Source: Sphaerolaimus hirsutus (lineage: Eukaryota; Nematoda; Chromadorea; Monhysterida; Sphaerolaimidae). From it: a stretch of DNA of 64,000 nt. Location: assembly GCA_964036195.1 (NCBI GenBank), contig OZ038453.1:4293469-4357468 (forward strand), given 5' to 3'. Under the pieces are notes generated by a model. It did no database searches. It had not been told where the DNA came from and saw nothing but the letters and a program-made list of their open reading frames with translations. A program made the translations under genes and the position numbers. Each line of letters opens with the position of its first letter. Within the stretch, counting starts at the first letter, position 1. This document shows positions 37,001 through 49,000 of the stretch, piece by piece.

Positions 37001-40000
37001 AGTCACTTTATTAAGTCGCTTGTTTTTGGTGCTAAGTTTAACGCTTGGTGCTCTAAGTCACCTCAGTGCTTTATTTCACACCAGCGCTGTTTGAGGTGCT
37101 TTATTCACAACCGCGCCACTTAATTCTCGCCTTTTGTCGTAATTAAGTGCCTTCTTTTAATTGCCTTATTTCTCCGGTAATTAGAGCTTCTTTTATGTTT
37201 TATTTAAGTAATTAATTTAGTTGTAAATTAATTCCTTTGTTTACGTATATTTTTATATATATTTTATTTACATTTAATTCTTTGTATTTAATCGCCTAAA
37301 TAAAAACGTTCGTCAAAACCTTTGGTAAACAATCTAAATTTGCTTCACACTAACTCACGTCAATTCACTTCAACTCAACTAATCACATTTGATAAAATAA
37401 CGGAACGTCAACTAGAGACGACGCTTCACGTCAACTTTCACTTGTTCACATTTGTCCTCTTCCTCGGTTAGGAATAGGAGCTGGTTCACAAGTCACTTCA
37501 TCAAGTTCCGTATTATTTTACATGGCGCAGCGAGCAGGGTGACTAATTAAAACTAATTGGTCACTCTAATTAAGTCGTCTCGCGCGAAATTTCATTGGAA
37601 ATTACTTTTCACAGTTTGAGTCACACGCACGGGGTTACGGTAATACGGTTTTGGACGCAAAATCGTTAGTAGCGCGTGCACAAATACTTACGATTTTACA
37701 AGTACAAGTCACAAGATTCGAAATATTTATTTTATTATTTTATTTCGTTCACAGCTAGCTACCACTTTGCTAATAAGCAATAAATTGATCAAACTTTGCT
37801 ATGGCCGACGAACGCATACGCGCTCAGCGCGCCGCCGCCGCCGCAGCTATGCCTGCGAGCAACGTTGAGGAGTTCGACACAGCTCATCCGTTGACTCAGC
37901 ATAGCCGGGCGCTGACCGGAGTGCGCAACGGAGTGCTACGATTCACATCCAAACCGATTCCTAAAATCGTCAAGGACGAGTCACAACCCGCCGCCGTCAA
38001 CATACGGGCGGCGGAGGAAGTATTAGAACTACTTCAGGCCTACGGCTACCAGGCCGAGATGAAACGCTCGGACCTGTCTACGGCTATGGACAAATTCACA
38101 ACCACTGTCCAAGATTACATCATAAGCCTAGACAGAGACGAAGACGGAGCGGCCGAGGAGATAAAGAGCGCCAACGCAAAATTGGATCGCGCGCTCTACT
38201 CTGGCTCGAACAACGCGATGATGCTCATGGATGAGCTGGAATCGAGGATTGCGTCCGCCCAAGCGCACATCAAATCCGCGGAAAGGTTGATACTTTCCTT
38301 GAAAGGTCAGTCCACTGTTGATTTAACTACTCAACCCCTTTCACAACCCCCTTACAACAATGTCAATATGGGAAGTAGTTCTCAACCTTCACAACCGGAA
38401 ACTTTGTTAAAGTTACCAAAAATCGAGCTTGCTAAATATAGCGGTGATCCGTTAGAATGGGCAGCTTGGTGGGAGATTTTTCGAGCTCAAATTCATGACC
38501 GAGCTAATTTGTCAATGGGTATGAAATATACATACCTCAAGCTCAGCCTTACCGGTCCAGCAGCAGAACTGCTAGCCGGATTAAAAGGTGATGGTCGAGA
38601 TTACATCACAGCGGTCACCATGTTACAATCAAATTTTGGTGAAACGCATCGGGTACAAGCAGCCCTTTGGGATAAATTGTATTCACTTGAAAAACCTTCG
38701 TCAAGAGGAGACTCTCTCACAAATTTCACACGAACCCTTTTGTCAACTCTCAATCAACTTAAAGAAAGAGGTGAAAGTGTCGATTCTGGTGCAGTGTTAA
38801 GAATAATTCGTGGTTATCTTCCCGATAATATTGTTCTTGCCATCACAGAAGAACACCGGAATTCGATGCGCACCGCTGTAACCGGCGACACCGAACTCAC
38901 AGTCGTCAGGTTTGTCGATGCATTAACTACCATTGCTCGTGCTCGGTTAGACGCGATGAAAACTGAACAACAAAGTTCACAATCTTCAACTGTTGTTCAG
39001 AAATCACAAAATTCATTGGTAAAAAAGCCACAAAATGGAGGAGGTTGGCAACAGCAAAAGAAAAAGGGAAATAAATCACAAAATACCTTTTCAAAACCAA
39101 AACCTATTCACAATACGGTTGCTTTTGCTGGTACCAACGCTAACGCTGGTAAATCACAAGGAAAAAATAAAAATTCCACTCAACCTCCCAGAACTCCGGC
39201 GATCGGAGCGATTAGTCAAAAGCAGCCCTCACAACCTGCTGCTAACTATCGCCAGCCGAAATTCGAGTGCTTGTTCTGCGGCGTCAAAGAGCACTACACA
39301 ACCGATTGCCCTCAATACGTCACACCGAGAGAGCGCACTGAACGGTTGCGAGCTTTGGGCGACGTGTGCACGCGCTGCACGCGCAGAGGCCATCAAGCGG
39401 CACAGTGCACTCAACAATTGAGTTGCTACTACTGTCGCCAGATTGGTCAGCATCACGGGGCGTTCTGTCCTACCAGACAGGCACCCGCCAGGCGTCAGGT
39501 AAACAATTCACAAAATAAAGCCTTTGTCAAAGCAACGAGCGCTAATTTTGTCAACGCTCAGGTAATCACAACGGGCGCGGCGTCGTCACATGCACCGCCA
39601 TCGTATCCGCCTTCACAAACGGAACCGATGAGCGTGTGTGTCATCCCACCGGATGAAAACGATTTCCGGTGGAGACAGAGTACGCTGTACCAGCTGGACA
39701 TGGACGGCCCGCTTGACATGGGCGAATGGCCGAGGCCCGCTAACGCACAACAGGCGAAAGCTCAGGAGGAAGCCCGCAAATATCACAGCGAGAACGAGCT
39801 GTGGACGACGCTCCGTGCCAACCTCATCCAGGAAGGCACAGATATGGAGACCGTCGAGGCCAAAATCCGCGGCTTCCAGCAGAAACGGTACGAGGTGTAC
39901 CCACACCTCAACCCGAATCAAATGTCATCGTCGGTGCCACTTCAACCTAGTCACAGGCCCACGGTGGAGGTGCTGAGCGCACAGGCGGGTTACGGTAACC

Positions 40001-43000
40001 CCAACCCCGCTACCAGGCAGCAGGCCGAACAAGAATGTGAGTTCGATTTTGCACCTATTGTTCGTTTGCAAGTGGCCCAGGCTTCATTAATTAATAAAGA
40101 CGCTGAATTAAATCGAGTCACAGACCCTTTGTTAATATTCTTTGACACTGGATGCGAATATTCATACATTAAAGCATCCGTGGCAAATGAGTATAACTTT
40201 GAAAACAAAGGAGATGTTGTTCTTCAAATGAACGTGTTTGCGACAAAAACGCCTGTCACAGTCAATACGTTTTTGGTTGAGGCTGTCATGCCTATTTACA
40301 AACACGTCGACAATAAGGGCAATATGTTACAAATTCCGCTCACCTTACGTGCAGTGGATAATTTAGCAACATATGCATGCCCACCTCCTTTGTCACAAGA
40401 CGACAAAACAGTCATTTATATTGTGTACGGTGAACATGCACAAGAACAATTCGCGGAACCGCTTGAATTGACCGAAATGACTGATGAGTTTTGTCACAAA
40501 CTATGTCAACCAGATGTAGTCATTGGTCAAGACTATTATTGGAAGTTCGATATTCGACCAACAGAAATCGAACTCCCATCTGGCTTGATCATAGTCGAAT
40601 CAATACTTGGGTTGATGTTAGGCGGAAATGCGTCCTCACAATCATTCGTCACAACACCCGACATTTCCCCACATCAATTCATGGTTTCATGCAGTTCACA
40701 TGCTTCATCAGCTGTTGCTGTTGGCCAAGAGACATTATTTCAATTTCACAGTCTCGAGTCAATAGGTATCACAGATGATCCCTTATCACATGATGACGAC
40801 ATAGCTGAACAGTTAATTCTGGAATCAATTACTCTTGATCCAGAAACCGGTCGCTATAGCGTAGATTGGCCATTCAAGTCAACCATTCAAGAATTGCCAA
40901 CTAACAATGCAGAAGCATTTCGTCGCTTTCTGTCACTGTTGAAACGGTTTCGAAAAGATCCCGATTTATTCGCTACATATGCGAAAGTCATCTCAGATCA
41001 ACTTCACAAGGGGGTCATCGAAACCGTCTATGGTTCACAAGATGGTTTGCAAGAACACATCTTACCTCACCAACCTGTCCTCACACCTGGCAGATCGACA
41101 ACATGTCGAATAGTGTATGATGGTTCTGCAGGCAAACCAAGTCTCAATAATTGCTTATTTCGAGGCCCAGTTCTCACACCACTGGCGCTCGGATTAATGC
41201 TTCGCTTCAGAGCTGGAAAAGTGGTGTTATTAGCGGATATTGAAAAAGCATTTTTACAAATTGCTCTTCACCCAAAATCACGCGCCTTCACAAAATTTTA
41301 CTGGCTGCGTGATGACACCATTCCGTCACATGAAGACAATATTCAAATGATGCAATTCACAAGGGTGCTGTTTGGCCTCACATGCAGTCCATCCATTTTG
41401 TCAACTGTCATCAAATATCACCTAGAAGAGGAATTAGCTCACATGCATCCCGCTGAAACCAATGAACGAATGAAACTGGAGCTGTTGCTCAACAGCATTT
41501 ACGTTGATAATTTAGTTATCAGCGTAGATGATGACAAATATGCAATACAGCTCTATCGTTTAATTAAAGCTGTTTTTGCCAGAGCAAATTTCAACATGCG
41601 CGAATGGATGACAAATTCGCCTATGGTCTCGGAAAAAATCAAACCCGATGACCTCAACCCGAAAAAGTCACAATACATCAAAGTAATGGGTCTCGTTTAC
41701 GATCACATTGAAGACACCATTGCAGTGCCAGCTCCCAAAAAAGATTTCACGCTCATTGTCACAGCCACTCGCCGCAATTTAAATAAATTGCTGGCTTCGA
41801 CATACGATCCTATTGGCGTCACAGCACCCGCGTTATTTCGATTGAAATTTCGCGTGTCACAAATAATTCAAAGGTGCAATATCACAACCTGGGATGAACT
41901 CATTGAAGACCCAGAGGCGGATGACTTACTGGACGATTTAAAACGACATCTTTCGTCCATAAGCCAAATCAAATTCCCGCGATCATTTCACTCTTTTGGC
42001 ATCGATGTCAAAGCTGTCACAAGACCATTAGAATTACATGTGTTTTGCGATGCCTCAAAAGATGGATACGCCGTTTGCGCTTATTTGCGTCAACAAGCGA
42101 TTTCACCTGACGAATACGGTTATGAAGATGACCGATATTTTAGTGGTTTTCTCACAGCTCGCACAAAACTAGCCCCACTTCCGTCAAAACAAGGTCAACC
42201 CCTCACAATCACACGCTTGGAGTTGCTAGGTGTCACAATTGGTGCACAGCTCATCGATTATTTACATCATGAACTCGTTGAGCTGGGTGGATGGAAAATT
42301 CACAGTAATTTCCTCTGGACCGATAGTACCGTTGTCATCGGCTGGCTGTATACAGCAAAGCCGCTGGCTACTTTTGTCAACAATCGGGTCACAAAAATCC
42401 ACTCACTAATGTCAAAACATTGCATTCAAATTTGCAAGGTTGCTACAAAAGACAACCCAGCCGACATCGCGTCACGGGGTTGCACTTTTGATCAACTGAT
42501 GATCGAAACAATGTGGTTCACCGGACCTACATTTTTAGCTGAACCTCTCACATCAACCATGCTTGACATTTCACAATATCAAGCGCAACCTGTCACCGAA
42601 GAGCTTGCGAAAGGCGACATTCACATCAGTCGACCTTTATATGCTGGAGCAGTAACTTCACAGCCCGTTTCACAGCCTGATTCACAGCCAGCTAATGCTC
42701 TTGCACAGCAAGTACCCGTCAACTTGGACCCCAATTTGTCACAAAATGTCACTCCTCAAAATCCGTTTGTCGAAAGTCGACAACGTCACATCCCTTCAAA
42801 TCCATTCGAAATCGACATTCGACGATTTTCAACACTGTCAAAATTGTTGCGTACTGTCGTATATTTGCTTCGTGTCAAGACATATTGGCTAAATCGCTCC
42901 ATGCATAAAGCTGCAAAGCGCGAAAGCGAATATTTATCAAAACCCATCACACAAGCTGATTTGAACGAAGCATTTCGACATGTATTGCGCATTTCACAGG

Positions 43001-46000
43001 CAGAGGAATGTGCCAGTTGCATTTCACAAGCGCAACTTGGCAAACACCACATGCTCAAGTGGGACGCATGGAATAATTTATTATATTGTGTCACGCGTGT
43101 GTCTCACAAAGAACATCGAAACCCTTCGTTGTTTTACTACCTGCCAAAGACAGGGTGGTTAACAACGCTAGTGGTTACTCATTTTCATGAGCTTGCTGGT
43201 CACAGTGGCATGCTTCACACTTTAGCAGATTTACGCGAACACTGCTGGTTGTCAAGTGCCAAGCAGGTAGTTGCAAAAATTTTGCAAAAATGTGTCACAT
43301 GCCGCAAAGCGGAAGGAGGTCCATTCACATTACCTGATTTTCACACATTACCTGTCACTCGAACTCAATCACAAATCAAGCCATTTCAACATATTGGCAT
43401 TGATTATATGGGACCGTTAGTTTATTCACAGAACGGAACCCGTCACAGTCAACACATTTTGTTGCTAACATGCTTCAGTACACGCGCCATCCATTTAGAG
43501 TCAACTAATAGTGTCTCGACAGCTGACACAATTATGGCTCTAAATCGTTTTATTTCACGTCGAGGCATGCCGGACACAATTTGGTCCGACAATGCCCCAG
43601 CATTCAAAAATTGCGTCAAAATGCTACCGGACGTAAAATGGCATTTTATCACAGCCAATAGTCCTTGGCAGGGCGGCGTGTATGAACGCATGGTAGGTTT
43701 AGTCAAACGCTTGCTCAAAAAAGCATGCGGACGACGTTGTCTCACATGGCATGAATTTCTCACAGTCATGCTAGACGTCGAATTCTCCGTCAATACGCGA
43801 CCATTGTCATACTTGTCAAACACAGACATTGGTGCAGCGATACTGCGCCCAATACATTTTCTTTGGGGCACCCCACCACCATGTTACATGGATGAAAAAC
43901 GTGAGTTGGAACTCGATTCCACCACGATTGAACCCATGCGAAAAATTCCAAAAGAGGAATGGGAAAGAATGACGGATGGATCTTTCAACCTCACACCCTC
44001 ACAAATCGAAAAAACCTACACACTCACACCCCCACGTGTCAATGACGTCAACTGCATCGACGAAATTGCACTCAATTCTGTGCCTGAAAAGGACAGAGAT
44101 GACATCACATTACTTTGGGACCAAATTCGTCACAATCGGGAAGTGCTTTGGTATGAGTGGTCACGTCAATACATTGACCTACTCAAAGATCGAGCAAAAA
44201 ATCAACGCTTGAAAAGAGGCACAATCAACGAAGCTCCCAAACGTGGCCAAGTGGTGTTAATCACAGACGATAAACAACCACGCGGCATGTGGCAAATGGG
44301 CCGCGTTCACGAAATACACGTGTCAAGCGATGGCAAAATACGTGCAGTCACAGTATTGTCAAGTAACGGTCGTCGCACACGTAGATCTCCATCTAACCTA
44401 GTACCTCTTGAAATCGACACAGAGGACGGTGTTGAATATAAAATCGACACTGAGGTAAAGGATGATGATAATTCACAGCCTTCACCTGATAAGGGTGATG
44501 ATTCACAAACTGATAAATCACATCAACAATCACAATCTTCACAGCAAGATGCAAGACGCGCAAACCCACGTCGAACATGTCGCTACACTGGCACATATTT
44601 GTTCTGGGGAAACGTGTCGCATTTAATGGCGCTTTCGTTGCTAATACAATCAAAATTAGCCAACGCGCTCACATGGACAGATCAATATCACAAAACTTTT
44701 AATCTGTGCCATAAAACACGCACTGGGCACGCAATACAACTTCCGGAAAAAGTAACATGTCACTTTCCTCAAGTCACAGCCATAGAGGATATTGTGGTAT
44801 CCATATGGACGTTGCGTGTTCAGCCGCAAACAACACCAATTTATAGATGCTTTCAACAAGAGCATACTATAGTCACGTATATGAGTCTGGTGGGCGGAAA
44901 AGCTATGCTGCCACCAGAAATCATTAAAAATCACAGAGTCACAACCTACGATTGCATGATCGCCTACCAAAATAAAACTTGGAAAGGCGAACCCTTAATA
45001 AAAATCGGTCATGCATTGTGGAGCACTAACAAATCACTTCACATCGATTATTGTTACTTTTGTCACAATCTGAGTAACACAGTAATGAATTTTCACATAG
45101 AGGAAGGTGTGGTCGCAAGTCTCGATGGAAAGAAAATAGTTTCCGAAATCCAAGATCTGTCACATTGCAACCCACAAGCCGGCTATTGTTATGACAGCGA
45201 CAATGGCGTCTCTTTATGGAATGCTACCGCATTTAACAAGCAGTGTGCATTCCAAGAGATTGGTCAATTTGATGCACAATATTCACAAAATCATTACATA
45301 GTGGAAAAATTGCAAGCTGCATTTTCAGTCACATGGAGATCACAACAATTCCCAAATAATGCAGAATGCGTGCCAAAAGACGCAAAATATATTGACCAGG
45401 GCTCGGCATTTATTCAATTTCTTCGATATCAACTCAAGAAATTGAAAAAGCCTCCAACCGAAAAAGCTCCTCTTCATTTCAAACTCGCACCAAATCTTGA
45501 TGTTGGTGTGTTTCACTTGCTCACAGCCCGTCAACAATACGAAGTTGACAAAATTGCACATCTAGAACAAAAACAATTTGGATCTATCTGGCAACAATTA
45601 TGTCACATCCGTCAGACCCAACTAGATATAATTCATGCAATTGTCACATTCAATCCCACACTTGGCTTGCGAGCATTGCTAGGACGTCAAAATCTCTATG
45701 CTGAATGGCATGGAGATATATTAATGTTCTGGGATTGTAAACCAGTCACAGCAGAAATTATTTATTTTCAACACGAATATAACAATACTTGTTATAAATT
45801 TCTGCCGGTCAAAGTCACAAATCACCCACATATTATGTTCGTTGCTCCAGGCACCAATGATCTGATCACACATTCACCAATAGATCATTGTCTCATGAAA
45901 GATCACAAATATTATCAATTAAATGATAATTCATGGGCCAACGAAAATGGACCAACGAATTTACACGTCACAAAACTCCCAATCGAATTAATTTGGGCTG

Positions 46001-49000
46001 GCTCGTGGAAACCATTCACACTAAATGTTTCCGGGTCACCAGGTGTAAGCATGACTGACATTGCATTCAGTATCATGGCTGCACATCATCACTTTCAAAA
46101 TTTGCAACGACTCGAACAACAAGTCACACGTTCAGTCGATTATATTGCAACAAAATCCAACGATCCTAAAGCAGTGCAAGCATATATTGCTGGCATCGGC
46201 CAAGGGGTTGGTGCATATTTTGAAGGTGTAGGAAAAGAATTGGGTCACATCATTCACGGTAGTGTCACAGGTGGTGCGTCAGCATTAGATACGTTACTTA
46301 CTGGGCCACTTCAAACAGCTGTGAACATTATACTCATTATTCTCACAATTGCTTGTATTGGGTATATTGGTTATGTTTACATGCAGTGGCGGCTCGTAAC
46401 CGGCAGGGGTATGCTGCCAGACATCAAGGGCTTTTTCCGAAGAAAGGGCAGAAAGGACAAAAACCCAAACAAATGGGAGCCCCGCCCGTTCAACAAGGAA
46501 AAATCGGTAAGCGACGGCGACGTAACCGCCAGAAGAAGCCGGCAAGCGGTTTCAACAAACCCGCTTTGTCAAACCAAATCGTCACACAATCGTCACAATC
46601 GTCAAGTTCGTCACAGTTACCTTCAAAGTTTGTCACACCCCTCAAACGAGTTTCTCCATTCAAACGGCTTTCAGGACGCACGGTACAGCCTAGATCGGAT
46701 CCCCCGATCGGTTATAGTACCGAACGCGCCGAAGAAATCGAAATGGAGACGGGGGCGCGCCGGGTCACAAAACCTGCACCCTCCTGCGAGTCACAACCGC
46801 AGAGCTCGTTACCAAACGCCAGACTCACAGTCACCGAGCCTGTCACAACGGAAGTCACAATGGAAGACGCGATCCCTGACCGCGAGCCCTTGCAAAAGCG
46901 ACTCAAGAGATTCGCTGGAGTCGCAGGGCTCCCAGGTGAGCAGAAATTGTCACACAAAACATTTTCCTTTATACCCCAAACTTTTCACAAATTCAATAAC
47001 ATCAATCAAAAACTGGTCAAATCAAAAGTTAAACGATCTAAAAAGATCTGTGACCTTCCTCAGACAAACGCCTTCACAGTCCGACATAGAGCTCGGAGAG
47101 ATGGAAGAAAGTCACGATCAAGAACTAGATCCCCCACCGTACCATTTGACCAATTCAACTCAATCACTTCACAGTGTACGACCTCATTCACAACCTCCCA
47201 TGTCCCCTTGCTATCAAGCCAACCGCTTGCAGCATCGGAGCAATGGCAGCCCACCGAGCCGTCGAGGGCGATCGTCGACGAGACCGACGCGCTCCGACAA
47301 GCCTTCGAGAGGCTCGCCGAGGAATCTGAGAAGCTCCCCAACTGGCCGGGACGACCAGCGGGGGCCCCAGAAAACCAGGCGCCCGGACACGGGGAAGGCA
47401 GCCAGCCTGAGGAGGATGCCGTCGAACCCATGGACGAGCATCATGAGGAGGGCCGGGAAAATGCCGGCGTCGAAGACGCCGACGATCTGCTACCACAGGA
47501 GTGATGAGAGTATCACAGGCGTTTGATTTTGATTATGTTTCACATCAATTTGCCGAGATTGGCTGAGATAAAATTAAATTAAATTTAATTTTTATTCTAG
47601 TTTCGGGAGTGTGTAACATTATCGTAAAATGTAAAAACCTATAATATTTAAGTTAACTTTCTTATGTTCTCTTTTATATTCAATTAATTCAACTCGTCAA
47701 GATTTCATTCATATTTACATTCCCATTTTAACATCTTCACCTTCACCAATTAATATCTCAAGCGATGTTGTTTACAACGTGCGCTTCACATCGTTCACAT
47801 ATTTAGATCTTAGTCATTGCTCACATTCCGCCACATTTCCTTGACAAGCAGCACGCATATACGCCGTCATGTTTATGTTAAGCGGCGGGCCCACCCCGAG
47901 CAGGGCGCCGGGCCCGCGCGCCATTTCAAATGCCGTCTGGCTTGTCTCACATTTTCACTATCTTGCCAGTTTAGCTCGCTTTTCATCGGAGAAGCGAGCG
48001 GGCAAGGATTGAACTTTCACAATTGGAAATGTTGGGTAAAAATCGGAGATTAGAGCCGACCGATTGGCGCCAAACCAATCGCCATCGGTCGGCCCTTAAA
48101 AGCCGATTTCACAGCTACAATCGGGAGTGTTTGCAACCTCGTCAACTTCACACGAATCTCTTCCTAGGATCTAAATAAGCGCCGTAGTCACTTTATTAAG
48201 TCGCTTGTTTTTGGTGCTAAGTTTAACGCTTGGTGCTCTAAGTCACCTCAGTGCTTTATTTCACACCAGCGCTGTTTGAGGTGCTTTATTCACAACCGCG
48301 CCACTTAATTCTCGCCTTTTGTCGTAATTAAGTGCCTTCTTTTAATTGCCTTATTTCTCCGGTAATTAGAGCTTCTTTTACGTTTTATTTAAGTAATTAA
48401 TTTAGTTGTAAATTAATTCCTTTGTTTACGTATATTTTTATATATATTTTATTTACATTTAATTCTTTGTATTTAATCGCCTAAATAAAAACGTTCGTCA
48501 AAACCTTTGGTAAACAATCTAAATTTGCTTCACACTAACTCACGTCAATTCACTTCAACTCAACTAATCACATTTGATAAAATAACGGAACGTCAACTAG
48601 AGACGACGCTTCACGTCAACTTTCACTTGTTCACATTTGTCCTCTTCCTCGGTTAGGAATAGGAGCTGGTTCACAAGTCACTTCATCAAGTTCCGTATTA
48701 TTTTACACCCTTGAATTAACCCCCCCTCAAAATGGGCTGGGGAAATAATAAACCCCCCCCTCGAAATACCCCCCCTTCGGAATGATGTACGTCATGTACA
48801 TAATAAATACGTCATGTACGCAATGTACATGATGTATATTACTGTAAATTTGCATTGCAGCTACACATAGACTAGTTTGTGTAGCTATATATGTTTTTAT
48901 GTCCAAATATATTCTGTTTAGACACATTGATTACCTATTTTGGGTACGCAAATGCCTACTATTTACTACGATCCTTACGAAAATTTCTGACGAAATAATA

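Larger units (their letters stand above)
36425..48707 (+). mobile_element. Complete Bel/Pao LTR retrotransposon with Env-like gene, 12,283 bp
   Basis: Two 1098-bp LTRs (36425-37522 and 47610-48707), a primer-binding site from 37523, and one 3241-codon gag-pol-env frame (37801-47526). The LTRs differ at two positions I could find (36708/47893 and 37196/48381), no indels, so the insertion is recent. It lies in Shaw intron 5 in the same orientation as the gene, inside a small TIR element. Flanks CCCTC and CCCTT could be a target duplication with one change, but the C-runs make this uncertain. With both LTRs and an unbroken frame it may be a currently mobile, possibly retrovirus-like copy. Confidence 0.95.

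Noticed and set aside
46712..47496. Minus-strand open frames opposite the Env tail
   Set aside because: They are explained by GC-rich codon bias on the plus strand; no start context or homology.
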